In this document: piece after piece, positions 24,868 through 33,794 of the stretch
Numbering within the stretch: the stretch's first letter is position 1
Layout: each line of letters starts with the position of its first letter
Assembly (NCBI GenBank): GCA_009778695.1
Contig: WRFS01000016.1
Location: 1 to 42,070 of the forward strand
Length of the DNA: 42,070 nucleotides
Reading direction: 5' to 3'
DNA from: Oscillospiraceae bacterium
GTDB taxonomy: Bacteria; Bacillota; Clostridia; TANB77; CAG-508
Position numbers and translations under genes: made by a program
The notes under the pieces: model-generated
Database searches by the model: none
What the model was told of the DNA's origin: nothing
What the model saw: the letters and a program-made list of their open reading frames with translations, nothing else

Positions 24868-25962
24868 CAATTCATCAACAATCTTCTCCGTTGTGTGCAA
24901 ATCCCTAAAATTAAATTGATTATTTTTTATTTTTATTAAATTTTCCATATTATTTGCTAATAAACTTTCAACTGCATTTGCTAGATTGTTTGTATCTGGA
25001 CAATATAATCCAAGATGATTATCTAATATAAAATCAACATTTCCTTCTTCTTGCCCTGGGAGAGTGGCTGTTACAATAACTGGCAACGTGCAGTTAATAC
25101 ATTCCATTAGTGTATTTGGACTTCCTCTAACTACTCCAATATCGTGTGAAATTAGCAATTCTTCTATATCGGTAACGAATCCGTAAATTAATATTTTATC
25201 GTAATGGTCTGCAAATTTATTGCTTAAAAGTTCTTGTAAATTTTTATTTCTGCCACAAACTACTGAGATTTGAGCGTTTTCAATATTATATAAAGAAAGT
25301 ATAATTCTTTCTAAATCTCCAGAACCTTCGCCACCACTCATTATAAGAAAATGAATTTTTTCTTTGCTTCTAATTAATTCTTCATCAATAGAATTAATAT
25401 TTTTTGCTGTATCTAATATCTCTTTTCTTATAGGGATAGGCAAAACTACAATCTTATTTGAAGGGACGTTGTTTTTTTCAGCATACATTTTAGCTTGGAT
25501 AGTAGGTGCTATTATTAAATCTGCTCTTGGATCAATCCACAGTGGAGAGATTGAAACTAAGTCATTGATAAGTATTGCAAATGGGATATTTAAATTTCTT
25601 TCTTTAATTAAATCTGCTATTGCTGATGTGAAAATTGGATGAACGGAAAGTATTATATCTGGTCTGTAATCTGCGACTTCTTCATAAAATTTCTTTTTTA
25701 TAATATTTTTAATTACGGTGCTTTCTAATTTTTTAGTTTTGCCAGCTGTTGTATAAATAAGCTTCCAAAGTTTAGCAGACCCACGTGTAACAGGACCGTA
25801 TAACTCTCCTATTTGCACTCCTGCTTTTCCAGCGAATTCTAGTCCTTCTACAGATTTAAAGTCTACGTTTTCTCTAGTTTTTAATTCTGCTTCTAATGCA
25901 TTTGTAATGCTTTTATGCCCATGTCCAGTTATGTATGAGGTTATTATTAATATTTTTTTCAT
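24844..25962 (-). CDS. MGDG-synthase-like glycosyltransferase (GT28)
   Basis: 372 residues from the ATG at 25962; GGAGG lies directly before it, which excludes the TTG at 25974. The N-terminus [20 protein letters not shown] is the MGDG synthase/UgtP-type start with the glycine-rich HGH loop. The C-terminal half carries [33 protein letters not shown] and [16 protein letters not shown], typical of the GT28 (MurG-like) sugar-nucleotide site. It probably adds a sugar to diacylglycerol to make glycolipid or an LTA anchor. Cell-membrane associated. It converges with recR and diverges from vanW. Confidence 0.85.
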   Translation of the reverse strand: MKKILIITSYITGHGHKSITNALEAELKTRENVDFKSVEGLEFAGKAGVQIGELYGPVTRGSAKLWKLIYTTAGKTKKLESTVIKNIIKKKFYEEVADYRPDIILSVHPIFTSAIADLIKERNLNIPFAILINDLVSISPLWIDPRADLIIAPTIQAKMYAEKNNVPSNKIVVLPIPIRKEILDTAKNINSIDEELIRSKEKIHFLIMSGGEGSGDLERIILSLYNIENAQISVVCGRNKNLQELLSNKFADHYDKILIYGFVTDIEELLISHDIGVVRGSPNTLMECINCTLPVIVTATLPGQEEGNVDFILDNHLGLYCPDTNNLANAVESLLANNMENLIKIKNNQFNFRDLHTTEKIVDELLHLSSTL

Positions 25963-25989
25963 ACTAGCCTCCAATAAAAATTTTTGTTT

Positions 25990-26018
25990 ATTATATCACA
26001 TGATAATAAATATTCCAA
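25990..26018 (-). promoter_or_regulatory. Promoter of the glycosyltransferase gene
   Basis: Minus strand TTGGAA at 26018-26013, a 17-base spacer and TATAAT at 25995-25990. It stands back to back with the vanW promoter. Confidence 0.7.
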
Positions 26019-26042
26019 ATATTTTTCGACATGATTTTTTGG

Positions 26043-26071
26043 TTGACGTAATCTTAAAATGGTGATATAAT
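26043..26071 (+). promoter_or_regulatory. Promoter of the vanW-like gene
   Basis: TTGACG at 26043-26048, a 17-base spacer and TATAAT at 26066-26071, followed by GGAGG and the ATG at 26126. Confidence 0.8.
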
Positions 26072-26125
26072 TGTAGTTATGAAAATTATTTAGTAATTGT
26101 TAAATCATTTTAAATGGAGGTTACT

Positions 26126-26764
26126 ATGCGGGTGATTATGGTCATTGTGGCTGTAATGTGTTGCATGAGTTTTGGAGGAGGCTGTACGAAAGTTATTGTT
26201 GTACCACCAAAAGCAATAATGCCGGCACCGGCACCAGCACCAGCACCAGTTCAGGTTCCGCATAAATCTTCTTGGATGTTGAGGAGCGAGTTTTCTACCA
26301 GTTTGAGAAAAGCTGGAACAGGAAAGATTCACAACGTAAAACTAGCAGCTGAAATTCTGGAGGGGCATATTATAAGGCCCGGAGAGATGTTTTCGTATAA
26401 CGAAGTGGTAGGAAGTAGGGATAAAACTCGGGGGTTTTTAGATGCTCCAAGTTTCCTCAACAAAAAAGTTGTAAAAAGTGTTGGAGGCGGAGTTTGTCAA
26501 CTTTCTAGCACGCTACATGGTGCAATAGTATTAGCTGAGACTAAAGTGGCTGGAATTGAAGTGGTTGAACGACACAAACATTCTTTGCCAGTGCACTATT
26601 GTCCATCATGGGCTGAAGCTACTGTTTCGTACGGTAGCAAGGACTTAAAGTTCATTAACAATACTGGCAGTGATATACGAATTGCTACCAGAGTTGTTAG
26701 AGAAAATGGAGTTTGGAAGTTGACTGTTGAAATATGGCAGAAAGCCGAGACTTCAAGAAGGTAA
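26126..26764 (+). CDS. VanW family lipoprotein
   Basis: 212 residues from the ATG at 26126, seven bases after GGAGG. A short hydrophobic start runs into GGGC, a plausible lipobox near residue 20, then an Ala/Pro tract (PAPAPAPAPV). The VanW domain follows: FSYNEVVGSRDKTRGFLDAP, VGGGVCQLSSTLHGAI and a late ERHKHSLPVHY. The function of VanW is not known; it is linked to cell-wall genes. The gene looks foreign: it is richer in GC, uses CGA, and has two in-frame CGG codons (26129-26131, 26429-26431), which are otherwise seen here only at frameshift sites. The second CGG encodes a family-typical Arg, so it was CGG=Arg in the donor. Confidence 0.88.
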   Translation: MRVIMVIVAVMCCMSFGGGCTKVIVVPPKAIMPAPAPAPAPVQVPHKSSWMLRSEFSTSLRKAGTGKIHNVKLAAEILEGHIIRPGEMFSYNEVVGSRDKTRGFLDAPSFLNKKVVKSVGGGVCQLSSTLHGAIVLAETKVAGIEVVERHKHSLPVHYCPSWAEATVSYGSKDLKFINNTGSDIRIATRVVRENGVWKLTVEIWQKAETSRR

Positions 26765-26785
26765 CTAAAAAATTAACAATAATTC

Positions 26786-26817
26786 AACCCCTTACTAAAA
26801 TTGGTAAGGGGTTTTTT
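26786..26817 (+). terminator. Terminator of the vanW-like gene
   Basis: A 10-bp perfect stem AACCCCTTAC (26786-26795) / GTAAGGGGTT (26804-26813) with an 8-base loop, followed by TTTT. Confidence 0.9.
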
Positions 26818-26828
26818 AAAGTTATAGC

Positions 26829-27005
26829 AAATTGCAATTAAACACTTTTCAACAAAGTAGCCTCCTTAAGTATAGTATATCTTTTAAAAAGGTGAACGAC
26901 AGCCCATTGAGGCCCATGGAGTCTCCGGAGGCTTGGAGGAGCCTTTTTAAAAGATATACTATACTTAAGGAGGCGGAAATTTCAGACTAAACTGTTAACT
27001 AATAG
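26829..27005. repeat. Long palindromic element with conserved loop, copy 2
   Basis: Reverse orientation relative to 11708-11881. A perfect 32-bp stem (26861-26892 with 26942-26973) closes a loop that differs from copy 1 at only about two positions. The outer ends are more diverged than in copy 1. It lies between the vanW terminator and a converging gene. The ends of the element are approximate. Confidence 0.8.
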
Positions 27006-27038
27006 CATATTTCCTATAACCTAAAAAGCAAAGCAAAA

Positions 27039-27917
27039 TCATACTTTTAGTGGGGCAATCTCAAATTTTATAATAAATTTATTAAAATCTTCTGTTGAAT
27101 CATTTTCTAAGCAATTTAAGTATTCGTTAAAATCATCTTCAGTCCTGCAAGCAGTGATTATAGCAGGATGTAAATTTGTTTGAAACATTAAATTAATTCC
27201 AAACTTTAAAGAATCAAGAATAGTTTTCCCTTCCTTATTTCTCATTAAAGAATACCCTTCTCTGAATCTAGACACTGAATAATGTTTAAAATATTCTAAA
27301 GGCAATATAAATTGCTTTTGTATAACATCTGTAAGATTCTTATAAGATTTTGGGAACTTATCAAAATATTTTTGCAAATCATTCTGGGTATAAGGAAGAA
27401 AAACTGTTTTGTCCTTTTCGGAAATAATTAGCATATTATTTTCTTCAATAACCTCATTAGAATGAGTGCTTTGAGCCGTTTGAGGTAAAGATGATTCTTC
27501 TGTATGGATGTTTGAATTAATGAAAGCATCAATTTTAGTATCGTTTATAGATACTTTATTTTCAACACTAGTATAATCTTCAGAAATATTATCTAGTATG
27601 GTTTGAATTGATTCTGCCTCTTCACTTTTCGAATCAGAGCCATAATTTAATTTTATCATAAAATCAACAATGTTAGGTTGTAAATTTTGCAAGTCATTTT
27701 TTAATAAACTCAAAAATTTTATATTTTCTTGAATAGTATTCAAAATCTCATTTGTAGTAGTCGGGTCAACCTTATCGATAACAGTTAAAACTTTTTCTCT
27801 TTTATTTTTTTGGAGATTTAATTTATTTTGAAGCTCTTTTATTTCCATTTCATAACTATCTAGAAATTCAAGGTCTTTTTTATTCAATAAATCTACACTT
27901 TTATTTGTTAATCGCAT
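27039..27917 (-). CDS. Coiled-coil protein of unknown function
   Basis: 292 residues. AAAGGA precedes the ATG at 27917, which I prefer to an upstream TTG at 27938. The first 50 residues are coiled coil (NKKDLEFLDSYEMEIKELQN), then helices and a Ser/Thr/Asn-rich linker (about 125-170). A compact C-terminal domain of about 120 residues follows, with VFLPYTQNDLQKYFDKFPKS and LPLEYFKHYSVSRFREGYSL. No signal peptide or membrane helix is present. The C-terminal pattern looks like a conserved family of Clostridia that I cannot name. It is divergent from the TasA operon. Confidence 0.65.
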   Translation of the reverse strand: MRLTNKSVDLLNKKDLEFLDSYEMEIKELQNKLNLQKNKREKVLTVIDKVDPTTTNEILNTIQENIKFLSLLKNDLQNLQPNIVDFMIKLNYGSDSKSEEAESIQTILDNISEDYTSVENKVSINDTKIDAFINSNIHTEESSLPQTAQSTHSNEVIEENNMLIISEKDKTVFLPYTQNDLQKYFDKFPKSYKNLTDVIQKQFILPLEYFKHYSVSRFREGYSLMRNKEGKTILDSLKFGINLMFQTNLHPAIITACRTEDDFNEYLNCLENDSTEDFNKFIIKFEIAPLKV

Positions 27918-27992
27918 ATTAATTTTTATTCCTTTCAAATGTAATAAATCTAATTACAAGTAAACATATTGATTATATCACAAAAGGTCCAA

Positions 27993-28073
27993 TAAAATAT
28001 TACAAAAATGTTAAATTTATATTACATTTAGACAAAATGTTACAAAAATATTAAGTTTGTATTGCAATTTAAG
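27993..28073. repeat. Two 40-bp direct repeats before the TasA operon
   Basis: Copies at 27993-28032 and 28033-28073, about 80% alike (ATTACAAAAATGTTAAATTT against GTTACAAAAATATTAAGTTT). They fill the space between two divergent genes. Tandem sites of this kind before biofilm operons often bind repressors, but no binding protein can be named. No strong promoter is visible downstream. Confidence 0.6.
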
Positions 28074-28155
28074 CAAAAAACTACCAAAATTTGTTTTTTG
28101 TGATATTATGATGTGGTACATAAATTTAAAAAAATTTAAAAAGGGGGAACGAAGA

Positions 28156-28653
28156 ATGAAAAGCAAAAAAAGAAACTATGTAGTTATTGCATTAATAGTG
28201 TTACTTGTAGCAGTTGGAATAGGATATGCTGCATTGGGAGGGGTACTTAATATTACTGGTACAGCAAAAACAAACGCTTTTGATGTAAGATTTACTACAA
28301 CTGATACAGGAACTATCTCAAATGATGGGCAAACTGTAACAGTAAGTGATGTCGTATTGAATGCACCAGGGGACTCTAAAGTAATAACTTGTACTCTTAA
28401 AAATCAAGGAAGTACAAATGCAACAATTGATGGATTTAAAGTAGAGAAAACTTCTGGTACACAAGCAGAACAAGATGCTATAGATATCACAGTTACGCCA
28501 GATGTAGATTCTACTTCAACATTTCCATTGAATTCAGGAGATACTCAAACAGTAACAGTAACAGTGAAATGGAATGACGATGCTACTTCTGCAGACGTAA
28601 TAAATGCAGCAGTTGGATTTACAATAACTGCAAATTACTCACAAGATGTTTAA
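28156..28653 (+). CDS. TasA/camelysin-like secreted protein
   Basis: 165 residues from the ATG at 28156 after AAGGGGGAACGAAG. Basic start KSKKRNYVV, a hydrophobic helix and GIGYAALGGVLNITGTAKTN, the typical signal region of proteins processed by SipW, cut after the helix. The rest is a single beta domain with VVLNAPGDSKVITCTLKNQG and a Thr/Asp-rich end, as in TasA and camelysin. These proteins form biofilm fibres on the cell surface. The dedicated signal peptidase is encoded next, with a hairpin between them. The function is inferred from domain type and context. Confidence 0.85.
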   Translation: MKSKKRNYVVIALIVLLVAVGIGYAALGGVLNITGTAKTNAFDVRFTTTDTGTISNDGQTVTVSDVVLNAPGDSKVITCTLKNQGSTNATIDGFKVEKTSGTQAEQDAIDITVTPDVDSTSTFPLNSGDTQTVTVTVKWNDDATSADVINAAVGFTITANYSQDV

Positions 28654-28670
28654 TATTTAAGGAGGCTTTT

Positions 28671-28727
28671 TCCTATAATACAAAAGATGTTGTAGAATGG
28701 CATTCTGTAGCATCTTTTGTAATAGGA
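28671..28727 (+). terminator. Hairpin between tasA and sipW (partial terminator or mRNA stabiliser)
   Basis: TCCTATAATACAAAAGATG (28671-28689) pairs with CATCTTTTGTAATAGGA (28711-28727) with one bulge, and the loop can extend the stem (TGTAGAATG/CATTCTGTA). No long T tract follows, so termination is probably partial. It would let tasA be expressed more strongly than the downstream genes. Confidence 0.6.
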
Positions 28728-28740
28728 AATAAAGAACTTT

Positions 28741-29882
28741 ATGCAAAAGTCAAGGATAGCCAATATTATAATAATTATAATAATTTCTATTTATACCCTT
28801 TTTGCTATTAATCATAGTTTTATTAGCAATAAATTATATTCGTATGTTATAAATCCACTTTTTTGGATAATACTTGCCAGTATATTATTTGTATTCATGA
28901 AGGGAATATATAAAAAGAAATTAAAAAAAGAAATAATTAATTATTCTGCTATAGCAGCATTAGCATATATTGCCATAACCTTGTTATCTGGACTTTTTGT
29001 TACATTTGGGAAAAATCCATATGCAACAACATTACGTGGTTTTCTGACAAACCTATGGATTTTTCGGAAGTGTAATAATATTTAAAGAATATATTAGATA
29101 TAAAATAATTAACAATTGTTATGAAAAAGATAAAATAAAAATTGGAGTTGTATTATCAGTAATATTTGTAATATTTGAATCTTTCACATTAATACTGTTA
29201 AGTAATTTTAACACTCCAGCATCGATATTTAAACAAACATCAACAGTTATATTGCCGATAATAATAAAAAATATTTTGTTTACGTATATTGCAATAAATT
29301 CAACATATGTTGCAGCTATAGTTTACGATTTTTGTACGAAATTATTATTATGGGTGTCTCCGGTATTACCGAATAATCCGTGGATAGTAACTGTTATTAT
29401 AGATATCACTATACCAGTAGTTTTGTTTTTATATATAAGGTATATTAAAAACAAAAAAGATGTTTTTTCAAATAATAAGAAGATAGTGTATTTAAATCCT
29501 AAGGGAATGATTCCTATGTTTGTTACGTGTATAGTAATTATTTTGTTTGCAATTCGGAATTTTTCCAATAAAACCAGTGGCTGTTGCAACAGGAAGTATG
29601 ATTCCAAACATAAATATAGGAGATGTAGTAATAATAGAAAGAATTGACCCGGCTAAAGTAAAAATAAATGATGTGGTTGAGTATAGTACTGAAATAAAAA
29701 GTTTTGTACATAGAGTAGTTGAGATACAAAGAAAGTCAGATGGACTTTATTTTATAACAAAGGGAGACAACAATCTTGTTAATGACCCGGCTCCTGTTTT
29801 TCAGAATCAGATTGTTGGCAAAGTAATATTTAGGATACCCCTTGTAGGATACCCTGCTGTATGGTTAAATCTCTCAAAATAG
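28741..29882 (+). CDS. sipW: SipW-type signal peptidase I, two +1 shifts at CGG
   Basis: 379 residues when two shifts are allowed. Three frames join at CGG 29065-29067 (TTT-CGG-A) and at CGG 29555-29557 (ATT-CGG-A), each read with the C skipped as Gly. The first two parts give six or more membrane helices, the long N-terminal region of clostridial SipW. The last gives GIFPIKPVAVATGSMIPNIN with nucleophile Ser (codon 29595-29597), then FVHRVVEI with His (29709-29711) in place of the usual Lys: the ER/SipW-type Ser-His dyad. ITKGDNN and a late hydrophobic end follow. No start codon explains the second and third parts as separate genes. It processes the TasA-like proteins on either side. Confidence 0.85.
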
Positions 29883-29900
29883 GATGGAGTGAAAACTCTT

Positions 29901-30971
29901 ATGAGAAAAAAACAGAAGAAAAAAATTAATAGGATAGCTAAATATCTTTACTTAAGCATATCTGTGCTGATGATTGTTTTTGCCATTGGCTCTATTTATA
30001 ATGTGGCTTTTTCAAATGATACCAGCATGAAAAGTATATATACATATGATTCAAATTTCAAATTAAATTATAACGTTAATCTTATTAAAGATAATATATT
30101 AATAAAAAATAATATAGTAGATCCTAATAACATACCGATGGGACGAGTATATGTTACGGATTTATTAGATAATTTTGATATGAACTTTGGATATAATTAC
30201 AAAAGTTCTACCAAAACTGAGATAGATTATACATATAAAATAACAGCTGTTTTAAAGGGTGTGTATACAGAAGATGGAGTTGATAAGGAAGTATTAAATA
30301 AACAATATACTTTACTAGAACCTAAAAGTGAAAGTGTAAATTCTGACAATGTAAAGATTGATGAGAATTTAAAATTAAATGTGAGAGATTATATTGAACA
30401 AATAAGATTATTTGAACAAACTTTGGGCATAAAGCTAAAATCTAATTTAGCATTGCTTCTTAGTGTTAATGTTAAAACCGTTATAGATGGAAAAAATTTG
30501 TCTGCAAATTATGTTTCGGATGTAAGTTTAAATATCGGTGAAAAAACAACTGACGTTTCAGGGAAATTAACTGATGATAAAACTGGTGGTCTAGAAGCGG
30601 CTGAGAATACAACTAAAGAGGTTAGTGCTCCATTGATTGTTTTCGATATAGTATTATTGCTAATTGCATTATTCGTGATTAGATATGTTTTGAAACAGAC
30701 TACGGTGGTTAATATTATAAGAAATGAGTATAAATTAGAGTTAAATAAAATTTTGAAAATCTGCCAAGACAAAATAGTTCAAGTAAGCTCTCCGCTTCAA
30801 ATTAGAGGAGAAGAAACAATAGAAGTTAAAGATTTTCAAGAAATTATTAAACTTTCTGAAGAGCTTTCGAAGCCGATATTGTGTTATATTTCTAAGCAAA
30901 AGGAAGAGTCGTTATTTGCGGTAATAACGAATGGAGTTTTATATAGATATATATTAAAAGGAGAAAAATAA
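29901..30971 (+). CDS. DUF5305-like membrane protein
   Basis: 356 residues from the ATG at 29901, eleven bases after GGATGGAG. A GTG at 29889 overlaps that site and is less likely. Helices lie at about 15-35 and 250-270, with a beta-rich outer domain between them (TDLLDNFDMNFGYNYKSSTK onward). The inner C-terminal part has about 100 residues. Such two-helix proteins occur beside SipW-type peptidases in Clostridia and archaea. Their role is unknown; assistance in the secretion or assembly of TasA-like proteins is an inference. The sipW stop is 18 bases upstream. Confidence 0.65.
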   Translation: MRKKQKKKINRIAKYLYLSISVLMIVFAIGSIYNVAFSNDTSMKSIYTYDSNFKLNYNVNLIKDNILIKNNIVDPNNIPMGRVYVTDLLDNFDMNFGYNYKSSTKTEIDYTYKITAVLKGVYTEDGVDKEVLNKQYTLLEPKSESVNSDNVKIDENLKLNVRDYIEQIRLFEQTLGIKLKSNLALLLSVNVKTVIDGKNLSANYVSDVSLNIGEKTTDVSGKLTDDKTGGLEAAENTTKEVSAPLIVFDIVLLLIALFVIRYVLKQTTVVNIIRNEYKLELNKILKICQDKIVQVSSPLQIRGEETIEVKDFQEIIKLSEELSKPILCYISKQKEESLFAVITNGVLYRYILKGEK

Positions 30972-30975
30972 GAGG

Positions 30976-31582
30976 ATGAAATATAAAAGAACTAAAAAAC
31001 ATCATAGTGTTTTGATTGTATTTTGTATTATCGTGATTTTATTTATAGGCATGGGTACTGGATATGCAGTACTTGAAGGAACTTTTACAATAAAAGGCTA
31101 TGCTCTTTTGCTTTCAAAAGATACTGATAAAAAAATTAAAAGGTTAAATGATGTTTTTGCTATTGTCTGCGATGATAGTGATAATTTTGCAACCTTTAAT
31201 TTAAGTGATGGCAGTGTAACGGTCCTTTCTCAAGCAATTTCAGAAGATAGTGCAACTATTGATTATCAAATAAATATAAAGACTGGTAAGCCTAGAACGG
31301 AAGTAATTAGTTTTAATATAAAAAATATTACTAATTCTACAATAAAGGATGGAACATTTAGTTATACCGTTAATCCAAGTAGTACTACGGTTATAAATGG
31401 AACCATAGTAGCGGATATTCCAGCAACGATAGCTCCTAGTGAGGTGCGGAGCTTTTAATATAAATGTGCCTTTGAAGTTTAATAAAGCAGAACAGGTTTC
31501 TGTCGAATTGAAATTTACTTATATGGTTAATGATAAGCCATCAACTATTTATTTGGAAATAGGCTTAAATTATTCAGGATAA
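30976..31582 (+). CDS. Second TasA/camelysin-like protein, +1 shift at CGG
   Basis: 201 residues with a shift. The N-terminus KYKRTKKHHSVLIVFCIIVI then GMGTGYAVLEGTFTIKG matches the SipW-cleaved signal type. The zero frame stops at 31458, two codons after an in-frame CGG (31447-31449, GTG-CGG-A). Skipping the C adds 44 residues (GAFNINVPLKFNKAEQVSVE and so on, ending YLEIGLNYSG) up to TAA 31580-31582. This completes the last beta strands, which are similar in style to the end of the first TasA (VTVKWNDDATS...GFTITANYS). It is the fourth gene of the operon; the stop leads directly into the prfA promoter. Confidence 0.8.
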
Positions 31583-31587
31583 GCATA

Positions 31588-31616
31588 TTGCAATGCCGCC
31601 ACGGATATAGTATAAT
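31588..31616 (+). promoter_or_regulatory. Promoter of prfA
   Basis: TTGCAA at 31588-31593, a 17-base spacer and TATAAT at 31611-31616, 31 bases before the ATG at 31647. Confidence 0.85.
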
Positions 31617-31646
31617 GTTAACATTATATAAATAAGGGAGGCACAT

Positions 31647-32708
31647 ATGTTTGAGAAATTAGAAGAGGTAGAAAAAAGATACGATGAATTAACAGAAAAA
31701 ATTAGTTCTCCAGATATTATTGCTAATCAAGCAGAATGGCAAAAATATGTTAAGGAACATGCTGAAATAGAAGAAATAGTACAAAAATATAGGGAATATA
31801 AAAAAGCAAAACAAGCCATGGAAGAAGCAGAATCTATGTTAAATGACCGTGAATTAAAGGAGTTGGCACAAGCTGAGTTTGAGGAAAACAAAGAGAGACT
31901 TCCAAAATTAGAAGAAGAATTGAAAATGTTGTTAATTCCAAAAGATCCAGATGATGAAAAAAATATTATATGCGAAATTAGAGCTGGTGCAGGTGGAGAA
32001 GAAGCGGCTTTGTTTGCGGGTACGTTATTTAGAATGTATGCCATGTATGCAGAAAAAAGAAGATGGAAAGTAGAAATAATGAACGAGAATGCAACAGGAC
32101 TTGGCGGATATAAAGAAATAACATTTATGGTAACAGGAAAAGGAGCATACAGTAAACTTAAATTTGAAAGTGGAGTGCATAGAGTTCAAAGGGTTCCAGA
32201 TACTGAGTCTAGCGGGAGGATACATACTTCAACAGCAACTGTAGCAGTGCTTCCAGAAGCGGCGGATGTTGAAGTTCAAATAAATGATGCAGATTTAAGG
32301 ATAGATACTTTTAGGTCATCAGGTGCTGGCGGACAGCATGTTAACAAGACATCATCTGCAATAAGAATAACGCACATGCCAACAGGAATAGTTGTTGAGT
32401 GCCAAAACGAAAGGTCCCAAACAATGAACAAAGAAAGTGCAATGAAAATGCTTAGAACTAAACTTTATGATATGGAATTAGCAAAACAACAAAATGAAGT
32501 AGCAAGTGCCAGGAAGCAACAAGTTGGGACAGGAGATAGAAGTGAGAAAATAAGAACGTATAATTATCCACAAGGGAGGATAACGGACCACAGAATTGGG
32601 TTAAGTATATATCAAATGGACTCGTTTTTAAACGGAGACCTTGATGAAATGATAGAGACATTAATTGCAACAGATAGAGCTGAAAAATTAAAAGGGGAAC
32701 AAGCTTGA
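31647..32708 (+). CDS. prfA: Peptide chain release factor 1
   Basis: 353 residues. The GGQ motif ([15 protein letters not shown] at 228-230) and the anticodon-like PxT region ([23 protein letters not shown], with PDT) are present. This is RF1, which reads UAA and UAG. It begins with the coiled helical domain 1. A good AGGGAGG lies before the ATG. It ends genes with UAA/UAG at the ribosome. No frameshift site is present in this gene; the classic +1 shift belongs to RF2 (prfB). Confidence 0.95.
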   Translation: MFEKLEEVEKRYDELTEKISSPDIIANQAEWQKYVKEHAEIEEIVQKYREYKKAKQAMEEAESMLNDRELKELAQAEFEENKERLPKLEEELKMLLIPKDPDDEKNIICEIRAGAGGEEAALFAGTLFRMYAMYAEKRRWKVEIMNENATGLGGYKEITFMVTGKGAYSKLKFESGVHRVQRVPDTESSGRIHTSTATVAVLPEAADVEVQINDADLRIDTFRSSGAGGQHVNKTSSAIRITHMPTGIVVECQNERSQTMNKESAMKMLRTKLYDMELAKQQNEVASARKQQVGTGDRSEKIRTYNYPQGRITDHRIGLSIYQMDSFLNGDLDEMIETLIATDRAEKLKGEQA

Positions 32709-32753
32709 ACAAAATTAAACAAGTTTATATTTTAGAAAGGAATGGTGGCAATA

Positions 32754-33773
32754 ATGAAAAATGTGTATTTTAAACCGATTAAGGATTATTCAGATAAAGA
32801 TTTAATAAATAAAACAACATATGAAATGTTAAAGAATATTATTGAAAAAGAAAATATTTCACTAGAAAAGACAACTCCTTTAAAGGTACATTTTGGAGAA
32901 AGAGGAAATGATACATTTATTACGCCAGAAAATTATGATGGCATAAAGAAGTATCTTAAAGAAAAAGGAATTAATACCTGTTATATAGAAACAAACGTAT
33001 TATATAAAGGCAGTAGAACGCATACCAAGGATCACATTGAAACTGCAAAAGAGCACGGATTTACAGACTTAGACATAGTAATTGCAGATGGAGATAGTGA
33101 TAATGCGTATGAAGATGTAGAAATTAATAAGGAATTTTTCAAGAAATGTAAAATAGGATATAAGTTTAGAAATTATAATAGTTATATCGTTTTAGCACAT
33201 TTTAAAGGTCATGAAAATGCTGGACTTGGAGGTGCAGTTAAACAGCTAGGAATGGGATTTGCATCTCGTGGAGGAAAGCTAAATCAGCATTCAAATTCAA
33301 TTCCTGTTGTAACGGACAAATGCACTGCTTGCGGGATATGTAAAGAGAATTGTCCAGTGAATGCAATAACAATTGACAGCAAGTCTATTATAGACCCTAA
33401 TATTTGTATAGGATGTGCAGAATGCAGCACGGTTTGTCCTTTTAGTGCTATAACTAATAATTGGGGTGCTAACAACTTTTTTGAAAGGCTGGCAGAACAT
33501 GCTTATGCTGCGGCAAAGGGAAAAACCAATATTTACTTTAACTTTGCATTTAATATAACCAAGGGTTGTGATTGTATGGGAGTTCATATGGAGTCGGTTG
33601 CTCCTAATATGGGAATTTTTGTATCTTCAGACCCAGTTGCAATAGATACAGCATGCATTGATACTTTACAAAAAATAACGAATTCTAAATTGTTCGATAA
33701 AGCAAGGGCTACTTTAAATCATGCAGAAAAAATCGGTCTAGGCACACAGGAGTATAATATAATAGAAATGTAA
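32754..33773 (+). CDS. DUF362 protein with two 4Fe-4S clusters
   Basis: 340 residues from the ATG at 32754, although an ATG at 32742 (4 residues longer) cannot be excluded. The DUF362 domain spans the ends and is interrupted by a ferredoxin insert: CTACGICKENCPVNAI and CIGCAECSTVCPFSAI, two full CxxCxxCxxxCP clusters at about 183-225. These anaerobe proteins may take part in electron transfer or cofactor biosynthesis, but no substrate is known. It follows prfA by 45 bases and may share its transcript. Confidence 0.88.
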   Translation: MKNVYFKPIKDYSDKDLINKTTYEMLKNIIEKENISLEKTTPLKVHFGERGNDTFITPENYDGIKKYLKEKGINTCYIETNVLYKGSRTHTKDHIETAKEHGFTDLDIVIADGDSDNAYEDVEINKEFFKKCKIGYKFRNYNSYIVLAHFKGHENAGLGGAVKQLGMGFASRGGKLNQHSNSIPVVTDKCTACGICKENCPVNAITIDSKSIIDPNICIGCAECSTVCPFSAITNNWGANNFFERLAEHAYAAAKGKTNIYFNFAFNITKGCDCMGVHMESVAPNMGIFVSSDPVAIDTACIDTLQKITNSKLFDKARATLNHAEKIGLGTQEYNIIEM

Positions 33774-33794
33774 TAAGAGAAGGAGATTAAACAA

